Positions 7,271 to 16,128 of a stretch of DNA of 64,000 bases are shown here, piece after piece. The notes under the pieces were generated by a model. It made no database searches, was not told the origin of the DNA, and saw nothing but the letters and a program-made list of their open reading frames with translations. The position numbers and the translations under genes were made by a program. The stretch covers positions 124,001-188,000 of the forward strand of contig JAWKUK010000010.1 of NCBI GenBank assembly GCA_041398605.1, read 5' to 3'. Source of the DNA: JAWKUK01 sp041398605 (GTDB lineage: Bacteria; Planctomycetota; UBA1135; GCA-002686595). How positions within the stretch are numbered: the first letter of the stretch is position 1; each line of letters starts with the position of its first letter.

Positions 7271-8872
7271 ATGCAGACCACCCACCTTCTCCACCTTGCC
7301 GCTTGCGCCCTGTCGATGGGCGCCGTCGCGGCCCAGTCCGCCCCGCGCGTCCTCCACGTCGATGAGACCCCCGCTGCGAGCACGCAGTCGAGCGAGGTGC
7401 AGGTCCTTCGGTCGACACCGACGTCTACCCCGATGTTGCTCGCGACCCCAGGGGCTGTAGTTCCGGCGCTCCAGCAGGCCGCCCAGCAGGGCTTCCTGGG
7501 CGTGCAGCTGACCAACGGTGAAGCCAAGGGGGCGAGCGTCGCTGGCCTCGTCGATGGCGCGCCCGCGCAGCTTGGCGGCCTCCAGGCCGGGGACCGTATC
7601 GTCTCGGTGAACGGCCAGGCGGTCGAAACCTCGGAGGCGCTGACATCCGCGGTGCGCGGCATGAAGCCTGGCGCAGTCGTGAAGCTGACGATCGCCCGTG
7701 GTGACGAGACGCTCACCAAGGAGATCACCCTCGGGACCCGCGGCGGGGCCGTTGTGGCCGCGCCGCTTCAGGGGCGCACAGCGCTGCGTGGCCTGCGTGT
7801 TGACGACGACAACCGCGCACAGGGGCATGACGATGGCGATGACGACGACGATGTGCGGGGCCGCGACCACGACGACGACGATGAGCACGGCGACGATGAC
7901 GACGACGATGACGACGATGAGCACGAGCACGAAGGGCATGAGCGTCGCGCCGAGGGCCAACCGCGACAGCGCGTGCGGATGCGCATGCTCCGTCCCGATG
8001 GTCAGGCCGACGGCGGTCAGGTCGTCGTGGTCGAGCCCGGCGAGCGTCGTGTCCGCCTCGCGCAGCCGCGCGGCGTCGAGGTCCGCAAGGAAGTGCGCCA
8101 GGACGGCGACGGCAAGGCGCAGGTCAAGGTGTGGGTGAACGGCGAGGAGGTCGATCCGGGCCAGCTTGGCGCGGACGCCTTTGGTTGGGTCGAGGAGGAC
8201 AACGGCCACGGCTTCACGTTCAAGCTCGATGGCTCGGAGCTCGAACTCGGTGAGCTCGAAGACGTCACGAGAGAGGGCGGGTCAGAGTTCGAGCAGTTCG
8301 TGATCGAGCTGAACGACGAGGGCCACGAAGTCGGACAGATGCGACTCAAGGGCCAGAACTTCTTTACCGTCGAGGAGGGCGGTCCGAAGGGCACACCTGC
8401 GCAGCCGCGCGCGATGTTGTTCGGCGCCAAGGACGGGGCCCAGCGCCTGTCCGTCGAGGGCCAGAACGCTCACATGGAGCGGCGTATCATGGAGCTCGAG
8501 AATCGAATCGAGCGCATGCAGCGTGAGATGGAGGAGCTGCGCGCGATGCTCGGCGACCAGCGTCGTGGGAATGCCCAAGGTCGTGGCAACGGCCAAGGTC
8601 GCGGGAACGAGCAGGGTCAGGGTGCGAACCGTGGCCCGGGCGATGAGCGCAACAACGGCCGCGCGCAGGAGCCGCAGCAGCGGGGTCAGCAAGAGGGCCA
8701 GCAAGAGGGTCCGAGGCGAGGAGGCGAGATGGGCGAGCGTATGCAGCGCATGCGCGGCACGCCCGGCCAACCCGGCCGCGGCGACAACGACCCGAACGCG
8801 GACCTCCGCAACGAGATCCGCGAGCTCACGCGCGCGATCGAGCGCATGCAGCAGCGCGGCGACGGCCGCTGA
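7271..8872 (+). CDS. exported PDZ-domain protein with Asp/His-rich segment and coiled coil
   Basis: A 533-residue protein with a signal peptide (1-21, ending VAA-Q). Residues 75-158 form one PDZ domain: FLGVQL, then APAQLGGLQAGDRIVSVNGQ, then PGAVVKLTIARGDE. No protease domain is attached, so it is a binding rather than a DegP-like protein. Residues 178-226 are extremely rich in Asp, His and Glu (runs of up to nine Asp), a possible divalent-metal binding or charged linker segment. A charged middle region follows, then a coiled coil near 400-425 (MERRIMELENRIERMQREM), then Gln/Gly/Arg/Asn-rich low complexity including GRGNGQGRGN repeats. A weak box, CAGAAT, lies 4 bases before the ATG. It stands alone and ends at a bidirectional terminator. 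Confidence 0.85.
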   Translation: MQTTHLLHLAACALSMGAVAAQSAPRVLHVDETPAASTQSSEVQVLRSTPTSTPMLLATPGAVVPALQQAAQQGFLGVQLTNGEAKGASVAGLVDGAPAQLGGLQAGDRIVSVNGQAVETSEALTSAVRGMKPGAVVKLTIARGDETLTKEITLGTRGGAVVAAPLQGRTALRGLRVDDDNRAQGHDDGDDDDDVRGRDHDDDDEHGDDDDDDDDDEHEHEGHERRAEGQPRQRVRMRMLRPDGQADGGQVVVVEPGERRVRLAQPRGVEVRKEVRQDGDGKAQVKVWVNGEEVDPGQLGADAFGWVEEDNGHGFTFKLDGSELELGELEDVTREGGSEFEQFVIELNDEGHEVGQMRLKGQNFFTVEEGGPKGTPAQPRAMLFGAKDGAQRLSVEGQNAHMERRIMELENRIERMQREMEELRAMLGDQRRGNAQGRGNGQGRGNEQGQGANRGPGDERNNGRAQEPQQRGQQEGQQEGPRRGGEMGERMQRMRGTPGQPGRGDNDPNADLRNEIRELTRAIERMQQRGDGR

Positions 8873-8924
8873 CACAGAGACCGGCGTGTGTGGAACGCGC
8901 GCCAAGCTGACGGCCCATAAGAGA

Positions 8925-8961
8925 CGGCCCCGGCGCCCTTCGAGAAGGGGCGCCGGGGCCG
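8925..8961. terminator. bidirectional hairpin between convergent genes
   Basis: The left arm 8925-8940 (CGGCCCCGGCGCCCTT) pairs with 8945-8961, with one extra G and a CGAG loop. It sits between the stop of the PDZ gene (8872) and the stop of the convergent minus-strand gene (8993), so it can serve both. Confidence 0.8.
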
Positions 8962-8992
8962 CGTCATAGGTCCATACGCCGCAGCGCCGCGC

Positions 8993-9349
8993 TCAGAACC
9001 CGAGGCCCCCCGGCAGGTCGAGGCCGCCGGTCGGGCCCGCGTCGGACTCGCCCTCGGGGGCATCCGCGCCGAACTCGCGCACCCGCTGGGACGGCTCCCA
9101 GGCATGCAGGGTCTTCGCGACCGCGCGCAGGACCTCGTCGTCCAGGTCGTGCTCGAGCTGGTCGATCGTCGCTTCCCCCTGTCCCTCGGCGCGCCGCGCG
9201 AGGTTCGTCTCGATCAGGGTCAAGATGCGGTCGCGCACGTCCTTGGGCGAGACGAGCGCGCGCTCGACCAAGGGCAGGAGCGCCACGCCGTCCTCCAGGT
9301 TGAGGCCATGGCGTGCGCAGAGGCGTTCTAGGAGTCGAGTGGCGTCCAT
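8993..9349 (-). CDS. small conserved-looking protein of unknown function, 118 aa
   Basis: ATG at 9349 gives a 118-residue, probably helical cytoplasmic protein: MDATRLLERLCARHGLNLED at the start and LVERALVSPKDVRDRILTL in the middle, with a Gly/Asp/Pro-rich tail. The codon choice and amino-acid composition look like a real gene, and it ends exactly at the shared terminator. I do not recognise a family. An in-frame upstream start at 9382 would add 11 Arg/Ala/Pro residues and is less likely. Confidence 0.65.
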   Translation of the reverse strand: MDATRLLERLCARHGLNLEDGVALLPLVERALVSPKDVRDRILTLIETNLARRAEGQGEATIDQLEHDLDDEVLRAVAKTLHAWEPSQRVREFGADAPEGESDAGPTGGLDLPGGLGF

Positions 9350-9555
9350 TGGGGAGCGGAGCGGGGCCCGGGCGGCCTCCAACGTTACCTCACCCTTCGC
9401 GCGAGCGATGTCTCATCTGCGCCTTCTCTAGGCTGGATTCCAGGATTTTGCATTCGCGCTTCAAGGCCGCCGGGGTGGCGCGACGACCCTGGGCATGTGC
9501 GCGTCCTGTCGCGCGCACTTCGTACGCCATTCTCTCGCCCCAACGCCGTTTCACC

Positions 9556-10218
9556 ATGGGCTCCAGTCACGTCCTGCTCATCTCTTCGGGCCTCGCCGTC
9601 GGGATCCTCGTCTCTGCGTTCGCGCAGAAGCCCGCGGCCGAAACCGAGGCCGGCACCGCCCTCAAGATGGACCTCGGCGAGGTCGTTGAGGCTTCCGGCC
9701 TCGTCCTCGAGGGCAAGGTCCTGGGCGGGCACAGCGCCGAGTCGCCCGAGGGCGCGATCTACACCGATTGGGAGATCGCCGTCGACCGCACGTGGTGGGG
9801 GGAGGACCAGCCGACGCGCACCGTGCGCCTGCCCGGCGGTGTCCTCGCCAACGGCAAGGCGATGATGATGCCTGGCATGCCGAGCTTGACCCCCGGGGAA
9901 GACGTCGTGCTGATGCTCACCGAGGCGAGCGCGTCCGGCATGCGCGTACCGACGGGGCTCAGCCAGGGCAAGTACCGGATCGTCGCCGATGCCCAGGGCG
10001 AGAAGCGGGCGGTGCGCACGGGCGAGCACCTGACGCTCGCGACGAGCGCAGGTTCGCTCACCGGCGGTGAGGGGCTCTCGGTGCTCGACTATGCCGACCT
10101 CGTCGCGCAGCTCGAGGCCGCGACGCAGTCGAAGCGCGTCGACGCGCCGGCCAAGCAAGTCGACGAGCCTGCGGCGGTCACCCGCCGAGAGTACTTCTCC
10201 AACGACGAGGAGCGTTGA
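9556..10218 (+). CDS. exported protein of unknown function, 220 aa
   Basis: Residues 1-24 form a signal peptide (MGSSHVLLISSGLAVGILVSA, then FAQ). The mature part begins with an acidic stretch and contains LGEVVEASGLVLEGKVLGG and YTDWEIAVDRTWWGE, followed by LPGG, LTPGEDVVLMLTE and GLSQGKYRIV. This pattern is typical of secreted beta-rich proteins that accompany exported metalloproteases in these genomes, but I cannot name a family. The stop codon lies 2 bases before the GTG start of the metalloprotease gene, so the two are almost certainly cotranscribed. The frame is open well upstream, but signal-peptide logic supports ATG 9556. Confidence 0.8.
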   Translation: MGSSHVLLISSGLAVGILVSAFAQKPAAETEAGTALKMDLGEVVEASGLVLEGKVLGGHSAESPEGAIYTDWEIAVDRTWWGEDQPTRTVRLPGGVLANGKAMMMPGMPSLTPGEDVVLMLTEASASGMRVPTGLSQGKYRIVADAQGEKRAVRTGEHLTLATSAGSLTGGEGLSVLDYADLVAQLEAATQSKRVDAPAKQVDEPAAVTRREYFSNDEER

Positions 10219-10220
10219 CC

Positions 10221-12488
10221 GTGCGCCAGCGTCCCCACCAGCCGCTGCTCTGGTTCCTCGGAGCGGCGGTCACTGCGGCGACCGTTGGCGGGCATGTCAG
10301 GCTGGTCTACCCCACGACTGGCGCTTCGCTCTTCTGGTCGAACCCCTCGAACATCTCGGTCGTCATCCAATCGGACGGCTCCGACAACATCAACGACGGC
10401 AGCGAAGAGACGGCGATCCGCAATGCGATCGCGGCCTGGAACGCAGTCGACGGCAGCGCGCTCACCCTCGTCGAGAATCAGTCGAGCGCCCAGCAAGCGC
10501 GCATGGATTGGGCGTCGACGGACCTGCACCTCGTCGCGTTCGACGAAGACAACAGCTCGGGCTATTTCCCTGGCTCGAGCGGCATTGTCGCGATCACGCC
10601 GGTCTCGTTCTACACGAACGGCCAGATCATCGATGCAGACGTCCTGTTCAACGGTAAGAACTTCTCGTTTACGACGTCGGGTCAGCTCGGGCGCTTCGAT
10701 ATCCAGGACGTCGCGACCCACGAGCTTGGGCACCTGATCGGCCTCGACCACTCGGGGTGCGCAGGCGCTTCCATGTACCCGTACGTCGACTCGACGGTCA
10801 TCTTGCATCGCAGCTTGTCGATCGATGATGAGCGCGGCGCGCGCGACATGTACCCGAGCCAATCGTTCGGGCAGATCCTCGGCACCGTAGTGCGCGAAGG
10901 CACGAGCTCGGTCGTGAAGGGCGCGCACATCGTCGCGCGCGACGCCAACGGACGGCTCGCGGGCGCGACGCTGTCGAACAGCTTGGGGGGCTTCACGCTG
11001 CGCGCGCTCGCGACGGGCGACTACACGGTCTACGCGGACCCGCTCGACTATCCGGTCGGCGGCGGCAACCTCGGCGGCGGGCAGACGATCGAGACCGACT
11101 TCGGCTCGACGATCCTGGGCACGCTCTCCGTGAGCGCGGGCTCGAGCGCGAGCCTCGGCACATGTGAGGTCGTCGATGACGTCGCAGTCAGCATCGGGCG
11201 CGTCGCGGACGACTATCCCCTGCGCGCGATCACTGGGCAGACGGTGTCGCGGCTTGTCCGGGGCACTGGGCTCGTGGTCGGCTCGACGCTCGCGGCGAGC
11301 GACCCCTCGATCACGATCACGCCGACGGCTTGGTTCGGCACCTCGGTGCAGTTCGACGTCACGGTGCCGCCAGGCGCGGCGTTCGGGCACGTCGACTTGG
11401 TCGTCACGACGGCCGCCGGCGACATCGATGTACTCACCGGTGCGCTCGAGCTGACGCCGCCGGACCCGACGGTTGCCGATGTCTCTCCGTCGGTCGGCGA
11501 CGCGGACGGCGGCGACTTCGTCACGCTCACCGGTACGGGGTTCCGCTCCGGCGCGCGGGTCGTGATCGGCGACAAGATCTACGTCGACGGCCTCCCGAAC
11601 GGATGCACGGTCGTCGACGCGAACACGATCACGTTGACGACGGCGGCGACCATGGGCGGCGCGCTCGATGTGGTCGTGATCGACGAGTCTGGCGTCGAGG
11701 GGCGGGCGAACGATGCGTTCACCGTCTCCACTCCGCCCGTGATCGCTTCGACGTTCCCGCTCGTCGGCTCTGCCTCGGGCGGCACGGAGATCATCCTCGC
11801 GGGCGAGGACTTCATCCCTGGGGCGCTCGTCACGATCGACGGCGTCGTCCAACCGAACGTGACGATCGACTCCCCGACGCAGATGACGATCGTGACGTCG
11901 CCCGGCGTGGTCGGCGGCCCGTACGTCGTCGAAGTGAGCAACCCTGGCGGCCTCGTGGCCTCGACGGCCTTCACGTACGTCGCCAAGGCGGATCCGGTCC
12001 TTACCAACGTCACGCCTGACAGCGGGAGCCCCTCTGGGGGCGAAACGATCACGGTGATGGGGGTGGGCTTCTCGCCTGAGACGGAGGTCGTTTTTGGCGC
12101 GAACCCCAAGTCGGGGGTCGGCGGCATCGCGGCGGCCTCTGTGCAGTTCGTGGACTCCACGACGCTCCTCGTCCGTACGCCGGCGAGCCAGTCGATGTCG
12201 ACGACGGTCCTCGTGCGTGACTCGGAGACCGGGCAGGGCTCGCTCCTCAGCAGCGCCTATGAGTTCGAGCAGGAGATCCAGTTCCCGAGCCTCGGCGGCT
12301 TCGGCGCCTGTGGCACGCTCGACCCGAGCGAGCTCCCGCCGCCGACGCTCGGTCACGCGCTGGCGGGCATGAGCTGGATCTTGGCGGCGTTTGCGCTCGC
12401 TTGGATGCAGCGCGCGAGGGCGCTCGCGCGGCACCGCGCTCAGCGCCGCGCGTTCGCGGGCGACAGGTCGTATCCTGTCGCAGCATGA
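10221..12488 (+). CDS. exported matrixin-type zinc metalloprotease with IPT/TIG domains and C-terminal anchor
   Basis: A 755-residue protein. A signal segment (8-26) precedes a metzincin catalytic domain with THELGHLIGLDHS: zinc ligands His167, His171 and His177, catalytic Glu168, and a likely Met-turn at Met185 (GASMYPY). A carboxypeptidase-regulatory-like unit lies at about 210-290. At least three IPT/TIG immunoglobulin-like units follow; their starts are recognisable as DVSPSVGDADGGDFVTLTG, FPLVGSASGGTEIILAGED and VTPDSGSPSGGETITVMG. The C-terminus has a hydrophobic helix (LAGMSWILAAFALAW) followed by an Arg-rich tail, the layout of a cell-surface sorting or anchoring signal. GTG 10221 is chosen because GAGGAG lies 8 bases upstream; TTG 10215 is an alternative. 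Confidence 0.88.
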   Translation: MRQRPHQPLLWFLGAAVTAATVGGHVRLVYPTTGASLFWSNPSNISVVIQSDGSDNINDGSEETAIRNAIAAWNAVDGSALTLVENQSSAQQARMDWASTDLHLVAFDEDNSSGYFPGSSGIVAITPVSFYTNGQIIDADVLFNGKNFSFTTSGQLGRFDIQDVATHELGHLIGLDHSGCAGASMYPYVDSTVILHRSLSIDDERGARDMYPSQSFGQILGTVVREGTSSVVKGAHIVARDANGRLAGATLSNSLGGFTLRALATGDYTVYADPLDYPVGGGNLGGGQTIETDFGSTILGTLSVSAGSSASLGTCEVVDDVAVSIGRVADDYPLRAITGQTVSRLVRGTGLVVGSTLAASDPSITITPTAWFGTSVQFDVTVPPGAAFGHVDLVVTTAAGDIDVLTGALELTPPDPTVADVSPSVGDADGGDFVTLTGTGFRSGARVVIGDKIYVDGLPNGCTVVDANTITLTTAATMGGALDVVVIDESGVEGRANDAFTVSTPPVIASTFPLVGSASGGTEIILAGEDFIPGALVTIDGVVQPNVTIDSPTQMTIVTSPGVVGGPYVVEVSNPGGLVASTAFTYVAKADPVLTNVTPDSGSPSGGETITVMGVGFSPETEVVFGANPKSGVGGIAAASVQFVDSTTLLVRTPASQSMSTTVLVRDSETGQGSLLSSAYEFEQEIQFPSLGGFGACGTLDPSELPPPTLGHALAGMSWILAAFALAWMQRARALARHRAQRRAFAGDRSYPVAA
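12471..12476 (+). promoter_or_regulatory. putative -10 box of the exonuclease gene
   Basis: TATCCT lies inside the end of the metalloprotease gene, 8 bases before ATG 12485. It could give the exonuclease gene its own near-leaderless transcript. Confidence 0.4.
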
Positions 12489-13270
12489 GCGCAGGGCAAG
12501 GCTACACACTCGTCTACGACATCGAGGTCGCGGGGTATCCCTGGGAGGAGGTCGATGAGATCACCCGGGGATACCTGCTTGCGCGCGAGAAGGACGCGGA
12601 TCGGCGGGCTGCCGTGCCGGATCGAACCGGCCTCTATCCGGGCCTCGGGCGGGTCGTCGCGATCGGCATCTGGCTCGTCGAGGCGAACCGCGGGCTCTTG
12701 CTGCTCGAGGGCGACGAGGACGACCGCGACCAAGCGCACGAAGACGATGCCGCGCGTCGCGCGGAGCCTGGTTTTGGCGAGCACGACTGGGCCAAGGTGC
12801 CTGACTCGAAGATCTTTCGCGGCGACGAGCGCGCGCTCCTCTCGAAGTTCTGGGACATCGTGACGAGCGCGAACAAGGCGCGCCGCGCGCCGCGCCTCGT
12901 CACTTACAACGGCCGCTCGTACGACGGCCCGATGTTGATGATCCGGTCGGCGCAGCTCGGCGTGCCCGCTCGGCGCGACCTCGTCGGGTATCGCTACGAC
13001 ATCTCGGAGCACTGCGACCTGATGGACGCGCTCGACTTCCATGGCTCCCGTTGGCCCAGCTACTCGTTGGACTATTGGTGCCGCCGCTTTGACGTGGAGT
13101 CGCCGAAGGGGTCGATCGACGGGAGCCAGGTCGCGCGGGCCTATCGGGACGGGCGGATCGAGGATATCGGCGAGTATTGCCTGCGCGACGTGCGGGCGAC
13201 CGCTGCGCTGTACCGCAAGCTGGAGCCGACGATCCTGCCGCTGTTCAAGGGCGGGCCGCGCCGCGGCTGA
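12485..13270 (+). CDS. predicted 3'-5' exonuclease, DNA polymerase B-type exonuclease domain
   Basis: A 261-residue DnaQ-fold nuclease of the stand-alone PolB exonuclease type. Exo I is YDIEV (10-14, metal ligands Asp and Glu), Exo II is YNGRSYDGPML, and Exo III is YCLRDVRATAALY, with the Tyr-x3-Asp signature. A conserved-looking LDFHG and WPSYSLDYWCRRF lie between II and III. An acidic insert rich in Asp/Glu (about 78-100) is unusual. It should remove nucleotides from 3' ends in repair or RNA/DNA processing in the cytoplasm. Its ATG overlaps the metalloprotease stop as ATGA, so translation may be coupled, although the two products act in different compartments. Confidence 0.85.
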   Translation: MSAGQGYTLVYDIEVAGYPWEEVDEITRGYLLAREKDADRRAAVPDRTGLYPGLGRVVAIGIWLVEANRGLLLLEGDEDDRDQAHEDDAARRAEPGFGEHDWAKVPDSKIFRGDERALLSKFWDIVTSANKARRAPRLVTYNGRSYDGPMLMIRSAQLGVPARRDLVGYRYDISEHCDLMDALDFHGSRWPSYSLDYWCRRFDVESPKGSIDGSQVARAYRDGRIEDIGEYCLRDVRATAALYRKLEPTILPLFKGGPRRG

Positions 13271-13353
13271 GCGGGGCCGTCGTCGGGCAGGGGGCAGACG
13301 GGCATCTTTGGCGGTTTCTTGTCGTGTTCGCGCCGGTCGCGGTAAGAGTAGGC

Positions 13354-16104
13354 GTGAACGAGACCGACCTCGAGGCAGAGTTCGAACGCTATCGCGCGGA
13401 GGGCGACGCCGCGGCGTTCGGCGCCGTGTTCGACCTCGCAGCGCCGGAGCTCCTGTCCCTCGCGGTGCGTCTCGCGCCCACGGTCGGCGACGCCGAGGAC
13501 CTCGTCCAGACGACCTTCCTCGCGCTGCTCGAGCGTCCGCGCGGCTACCGGCGCGGCGCGCGCCTGATGCCCTACTTGGTCGGCATCCTCGCGCGGCAAG
13601 CGAGCAAGGCGCGCCGGCGCGCAGCCCGCACGCCGGACGTCGCGCGGCTGAGTCCGCGTGAGAGCGAGGCCCCAGACGTGCTGCTCCTCGCCGCCGAGCG
13701 CGACGCGGCGCTGACCGAGTCACTCTCGCGCGTCCCTGACCTCTACCGCGAGGTGCTGCGGCAGCACCTCTTGGACGGTCGGCGTCCAGTGGAGATCGCC
13801 GTCCGCCTCGGCCGTACGCCTGGCACAGTCGCCACGCAGCTCCTGCGTGGCCTCGATCACCTGCGGCGCTCCCTGCCACACGGCCTCGTCGCCGGCGCGA
13901 CGGTGCTGGCCGGCACGCGCGGCGAGGCGGCCCTGAGGCGCGTCGTCGTCGAACGTGCGTCCGAGCTGGCCGCTACCGCGAGCGCGACGGGCTTTGCGCT
14001 CAGCTCCATCGGAGGACTCTTCATGTCTGTCAAGTCGGTCTCTGCGCTCGTCATCGTGTGCGCCACGCTCGGGGCCTGGGCCGTTTGGCGTCAGCCTGCT
14101 CGCCCCGCGCGGGAGGCGCTGCCTGCCGAGGCCCCGGTGACGCGCTCCCTGGCCCCGCCCTCGCGCGGCTCCGCGGACGACGACGCAGCCGCCGTGGCGC
14201 CGACCCGCGCGGAGGCGCGCGTCGAGGGCGCGACGCTGGGCGGCGTGCAGGGCCCTCTGACCCTCGACCTGACGCCAGCGACGCTCGATGTCACCCTGAC
14301 GGCGCGCCTCGTGGGCGTCTACCCCGCGCGCCGACGAGAGTTCCAGCTCGCGGTCGACGGGCCCGGCGGAGAGGGCCGTGTCACGGCGATGTTCGACGAC
14401 GAGGGGCGCGCGCGCGCCGCAGTCGGCGCGCTGCTCGCGGCGCCGCAGTGGGCGCCGAGCGGCTGGTCCGCGAGAGAGCTGAATGTGCACGCGCTCCACC
14501 CGCGATACCTCGACGAGGTCGAGGTCGTCCGCGTCGACGTCGCCGCGGCTGCGAAGGGCGCACCGATCACCCTCGGCTGCGTCTTGGCGCCGAGGGGCGC
14601 GAGCTCGATCGCGGGCTGCGTCAGGGTCCCGCGCGGCATCGACCCGCGGTCCGTCTGCATTGAGCTGACCGACGAGCGCGGGATGCCCATCGCAGGGAGC
14701 GCCTTCGGCGGGGGACCGAACTGCGATCCGGAGGGGCGCTATCGCGTTCAGACCACCGCGCAAGGGCTGCACCGGATGCGAGTGACGTCGCCTGCGACCC
14801 TGCCGTGTGAGCTCTGGGTGGAGCTGGAAGCGACGCAGCTCCTCGAGCTCCCAGATGTCCTCTTGGAGCTCGGCACCGCCGAGATCTCAGGCGTCGTTCA
14901 CCTCCCGGATGGAGGGCGCGAACAGCCCTTGGAACAGCTCCTGGTCCACGCCTTGCGCCGCGGTGGGAGCGACGGCGCTGCGCCTCCGCGCACCGTCGTG
15001 ACGCGCGCCAACGTCGGCTCCTTCGCGGTCCTCCGTGGTGGACCGCCGCCTGCGCATCAGACCGCGCCCATCGCCGCCGACGGCCGCTTTGTGCTCGCCG
15101 GCCTCGATGTCGCGGAGTGGGAGCTCGAGGTCCACGGCGTCGCGGCCGCGGCGCTGCTGCCGCTGCGCGCTCCGCGCATCGTTCAGTCACCCGCGTCGGA
15201 GGTCGTGCTCTGGGACGATCGCTGTCTCCTGACCGTCGAGGTCGTCGATCCGCAGGGACCCGTCGCTGAGGCCCAAGTGGCGTGGTCCTTTGCGCGCGGC
15301 GAGGAGGGCGAGCTCGGCGTCCAGCAGACCGTGACGGACGGCGCGGGACGTGTCCGCGTCGTCGGCGACCTCACGAGCGACTACGCGCTGTCGGTTCGCT
15401 CTATTGGCGGCGCGACGGTCACGGCGCAATGGACCGCGGCGGGTCGAGGCGCGCTGGCCACGCGCCGGATCGAACTACCTGATTCGCGCGCGAGCGCCTG
15501 GGTCTTGTGCGTCACGCGGGACTCGGCGCCGCTCTCGAATGTGCGCTTGCGCCTCACGCCTGAAGGCGCGGGGGGCGCCGCGCGGGAGCTGCGGGCGACG
15601 CTCTCGGAGGGCGCCTATCGGTTTGGTTCGATCGCGCCCGGCGTCTATCGCGCGCGCCTTGGGCCGACCGACGACCGCGGGCCTGCGTCGTACTTCGGCG
15701 AGTACGTGCAGACGGTCGAGCGCCGCGTCGCGTTGACGTCGGGCGCGACGTTGGAGGAGCCCATCACCTTCGAAGTCGGAGGGCGCGTCCGCATCGAGCT
15801 GGGGGCCGAGAGCGAGCTCGACCCGCGGGCGGCGCCTTGGCTGCCCATGGAGCTTCTTGGCCCCGGGGGCGAGCGTCGAGGGTTCACTGGGGTCGCGAAG
15901 CTCGAGGCCGGCGAGGGCTTCGGGACCTTTGCGGCCGTCGAGGGGGCGCTGCGCCTCGGCGCGTCGAATGCGCTGGAAGAGGCGCTCCCGGCGGGCCGCT
16001 ATGAGCTGCGCGGACTGAGCGGCGCGTGGAGCCTCGCCCCAATGACGTTCGAGGTGCGCGCCGGTGAAGTGACCGCGCTCGTCGCGAAGGCCATGGGGCG
16101 CTGA
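13354..16104 (+). CDS. ECF-type sigma factor fused to a membrane anchor and large exported domain
   Basis: A 916-residue fusion. Residues 10-70 are sigma region 2 (DAEDLVQTTFLALLERP). Residues 118-172 are region 4 with a helix-turn-helix (LYREVLRQHLLDGRRPVEIA, then RLGRTPGTVATQLLRGLDHL). A helix of small residues (175-220) leads to one transmembrane segment (228-246, VSALVIVCATLGAWAVW). The remaining 670 residues are beta-rich with carboxypeptidase-regulatory-like units (for example DAEG/DPEGRYRV-type turns) and would lie outside. Sigma factors with C-terminal extensions are known in planctomycetes; here a transcription factor tethered to a surface sensor is inferred. The start is GTG 13354, where sigma similarity begins. 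No separate anti-sigma gene is adjacent. Confidence 0.87.
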   Translation: MNETDLEAEFERYRAEGDAAAFGAVFDLAAPELLSLAVRLAPTVGDAEDLVQTTFLALLERPRGYRRGARLMPYLVGILARQASKARRRAARTPDVARLSPRESEAPDVLLLAAERDAALTESLSRVPDLYREVLRQHLLDGRRPVEIAVRLGRTPGTVATQLLRGLDHLRRSLPHGLVAGATVLAGTRGEAALRRVVVERASELAATASATGFALSSIGGLFMSVKSVSALVIVCATLGAWAVWRQPARPAREALPAEAPVTRSLAPPSRGSADDDAAAVAPTRAEARVEGATLGGVQGPLTLDLTPATLDVTLTARLVGVYPARRREFQLAVDGPGGEGRVTAMFDDEGRARAAVGALLAAPQWAPSGWSARELNVHALHPRYLDEVEVVRVDVAAAAKGAPITLGCVLAPRGASSIAGCVRVPRGIDPRSVCIELTDERGMPIAGSAFGGGPNCDPEGRYRVQTTAQGLHRMRVTSPATLPCELWVELEATQLLELPDVLLELGTAEISGVVHLPDGGREQPLEQLLVHALRRGGSDGAAPPRTVVTRANVGSFAVLRGGPPPAHQTAPIAADGRFVLAGLDVAEWELEVHGVAAAALLPLRAPRIVQSPASEVVLWDDRCLLTVEVVDPQGPVAEAQVAWSFARGEEGELGVQQTVTDGAGRVRVVGDLTSDYALSVRSIGGATVTAQWTAAGRGALATRRIELPDSRASAWVLCVTRDSAPLSNVRLRLTPEGAGGAARELRATLSEGAYRFGSIAPGVYRARLGPTDDRGPASYFGEYVQTVERRVALTSGATLEEPITFEVGGRVRIELGAESELDPRAAPWLPMELLGPGGERRGFTGVAKLEAGEGFGTFAAVEGALRLGASNALEEALPAGRYELRGLSGAWSLAPMTFEVRAGEVTALVAKAMGR

Positions 16105-16128
16105 CGCGCGAAGCGCCATACTGGGCGC

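Noticed and set aside
7184..8209. A minus-strand frame rich in Val/Ile that looks like a membrane protein.
   Set aside because: It is the complement of the Asp-rich GAC/GAT repeats in the PDZ gene; the hydrophobic run is an artefact of that repeat.
10089..12509. An 806-codon minus-strand frame opposite the metalloprotease gene.
   Set aside because: An antisense shadow with Arg/Asp-rich composition; the plus strand has a full zinc-protease motif.
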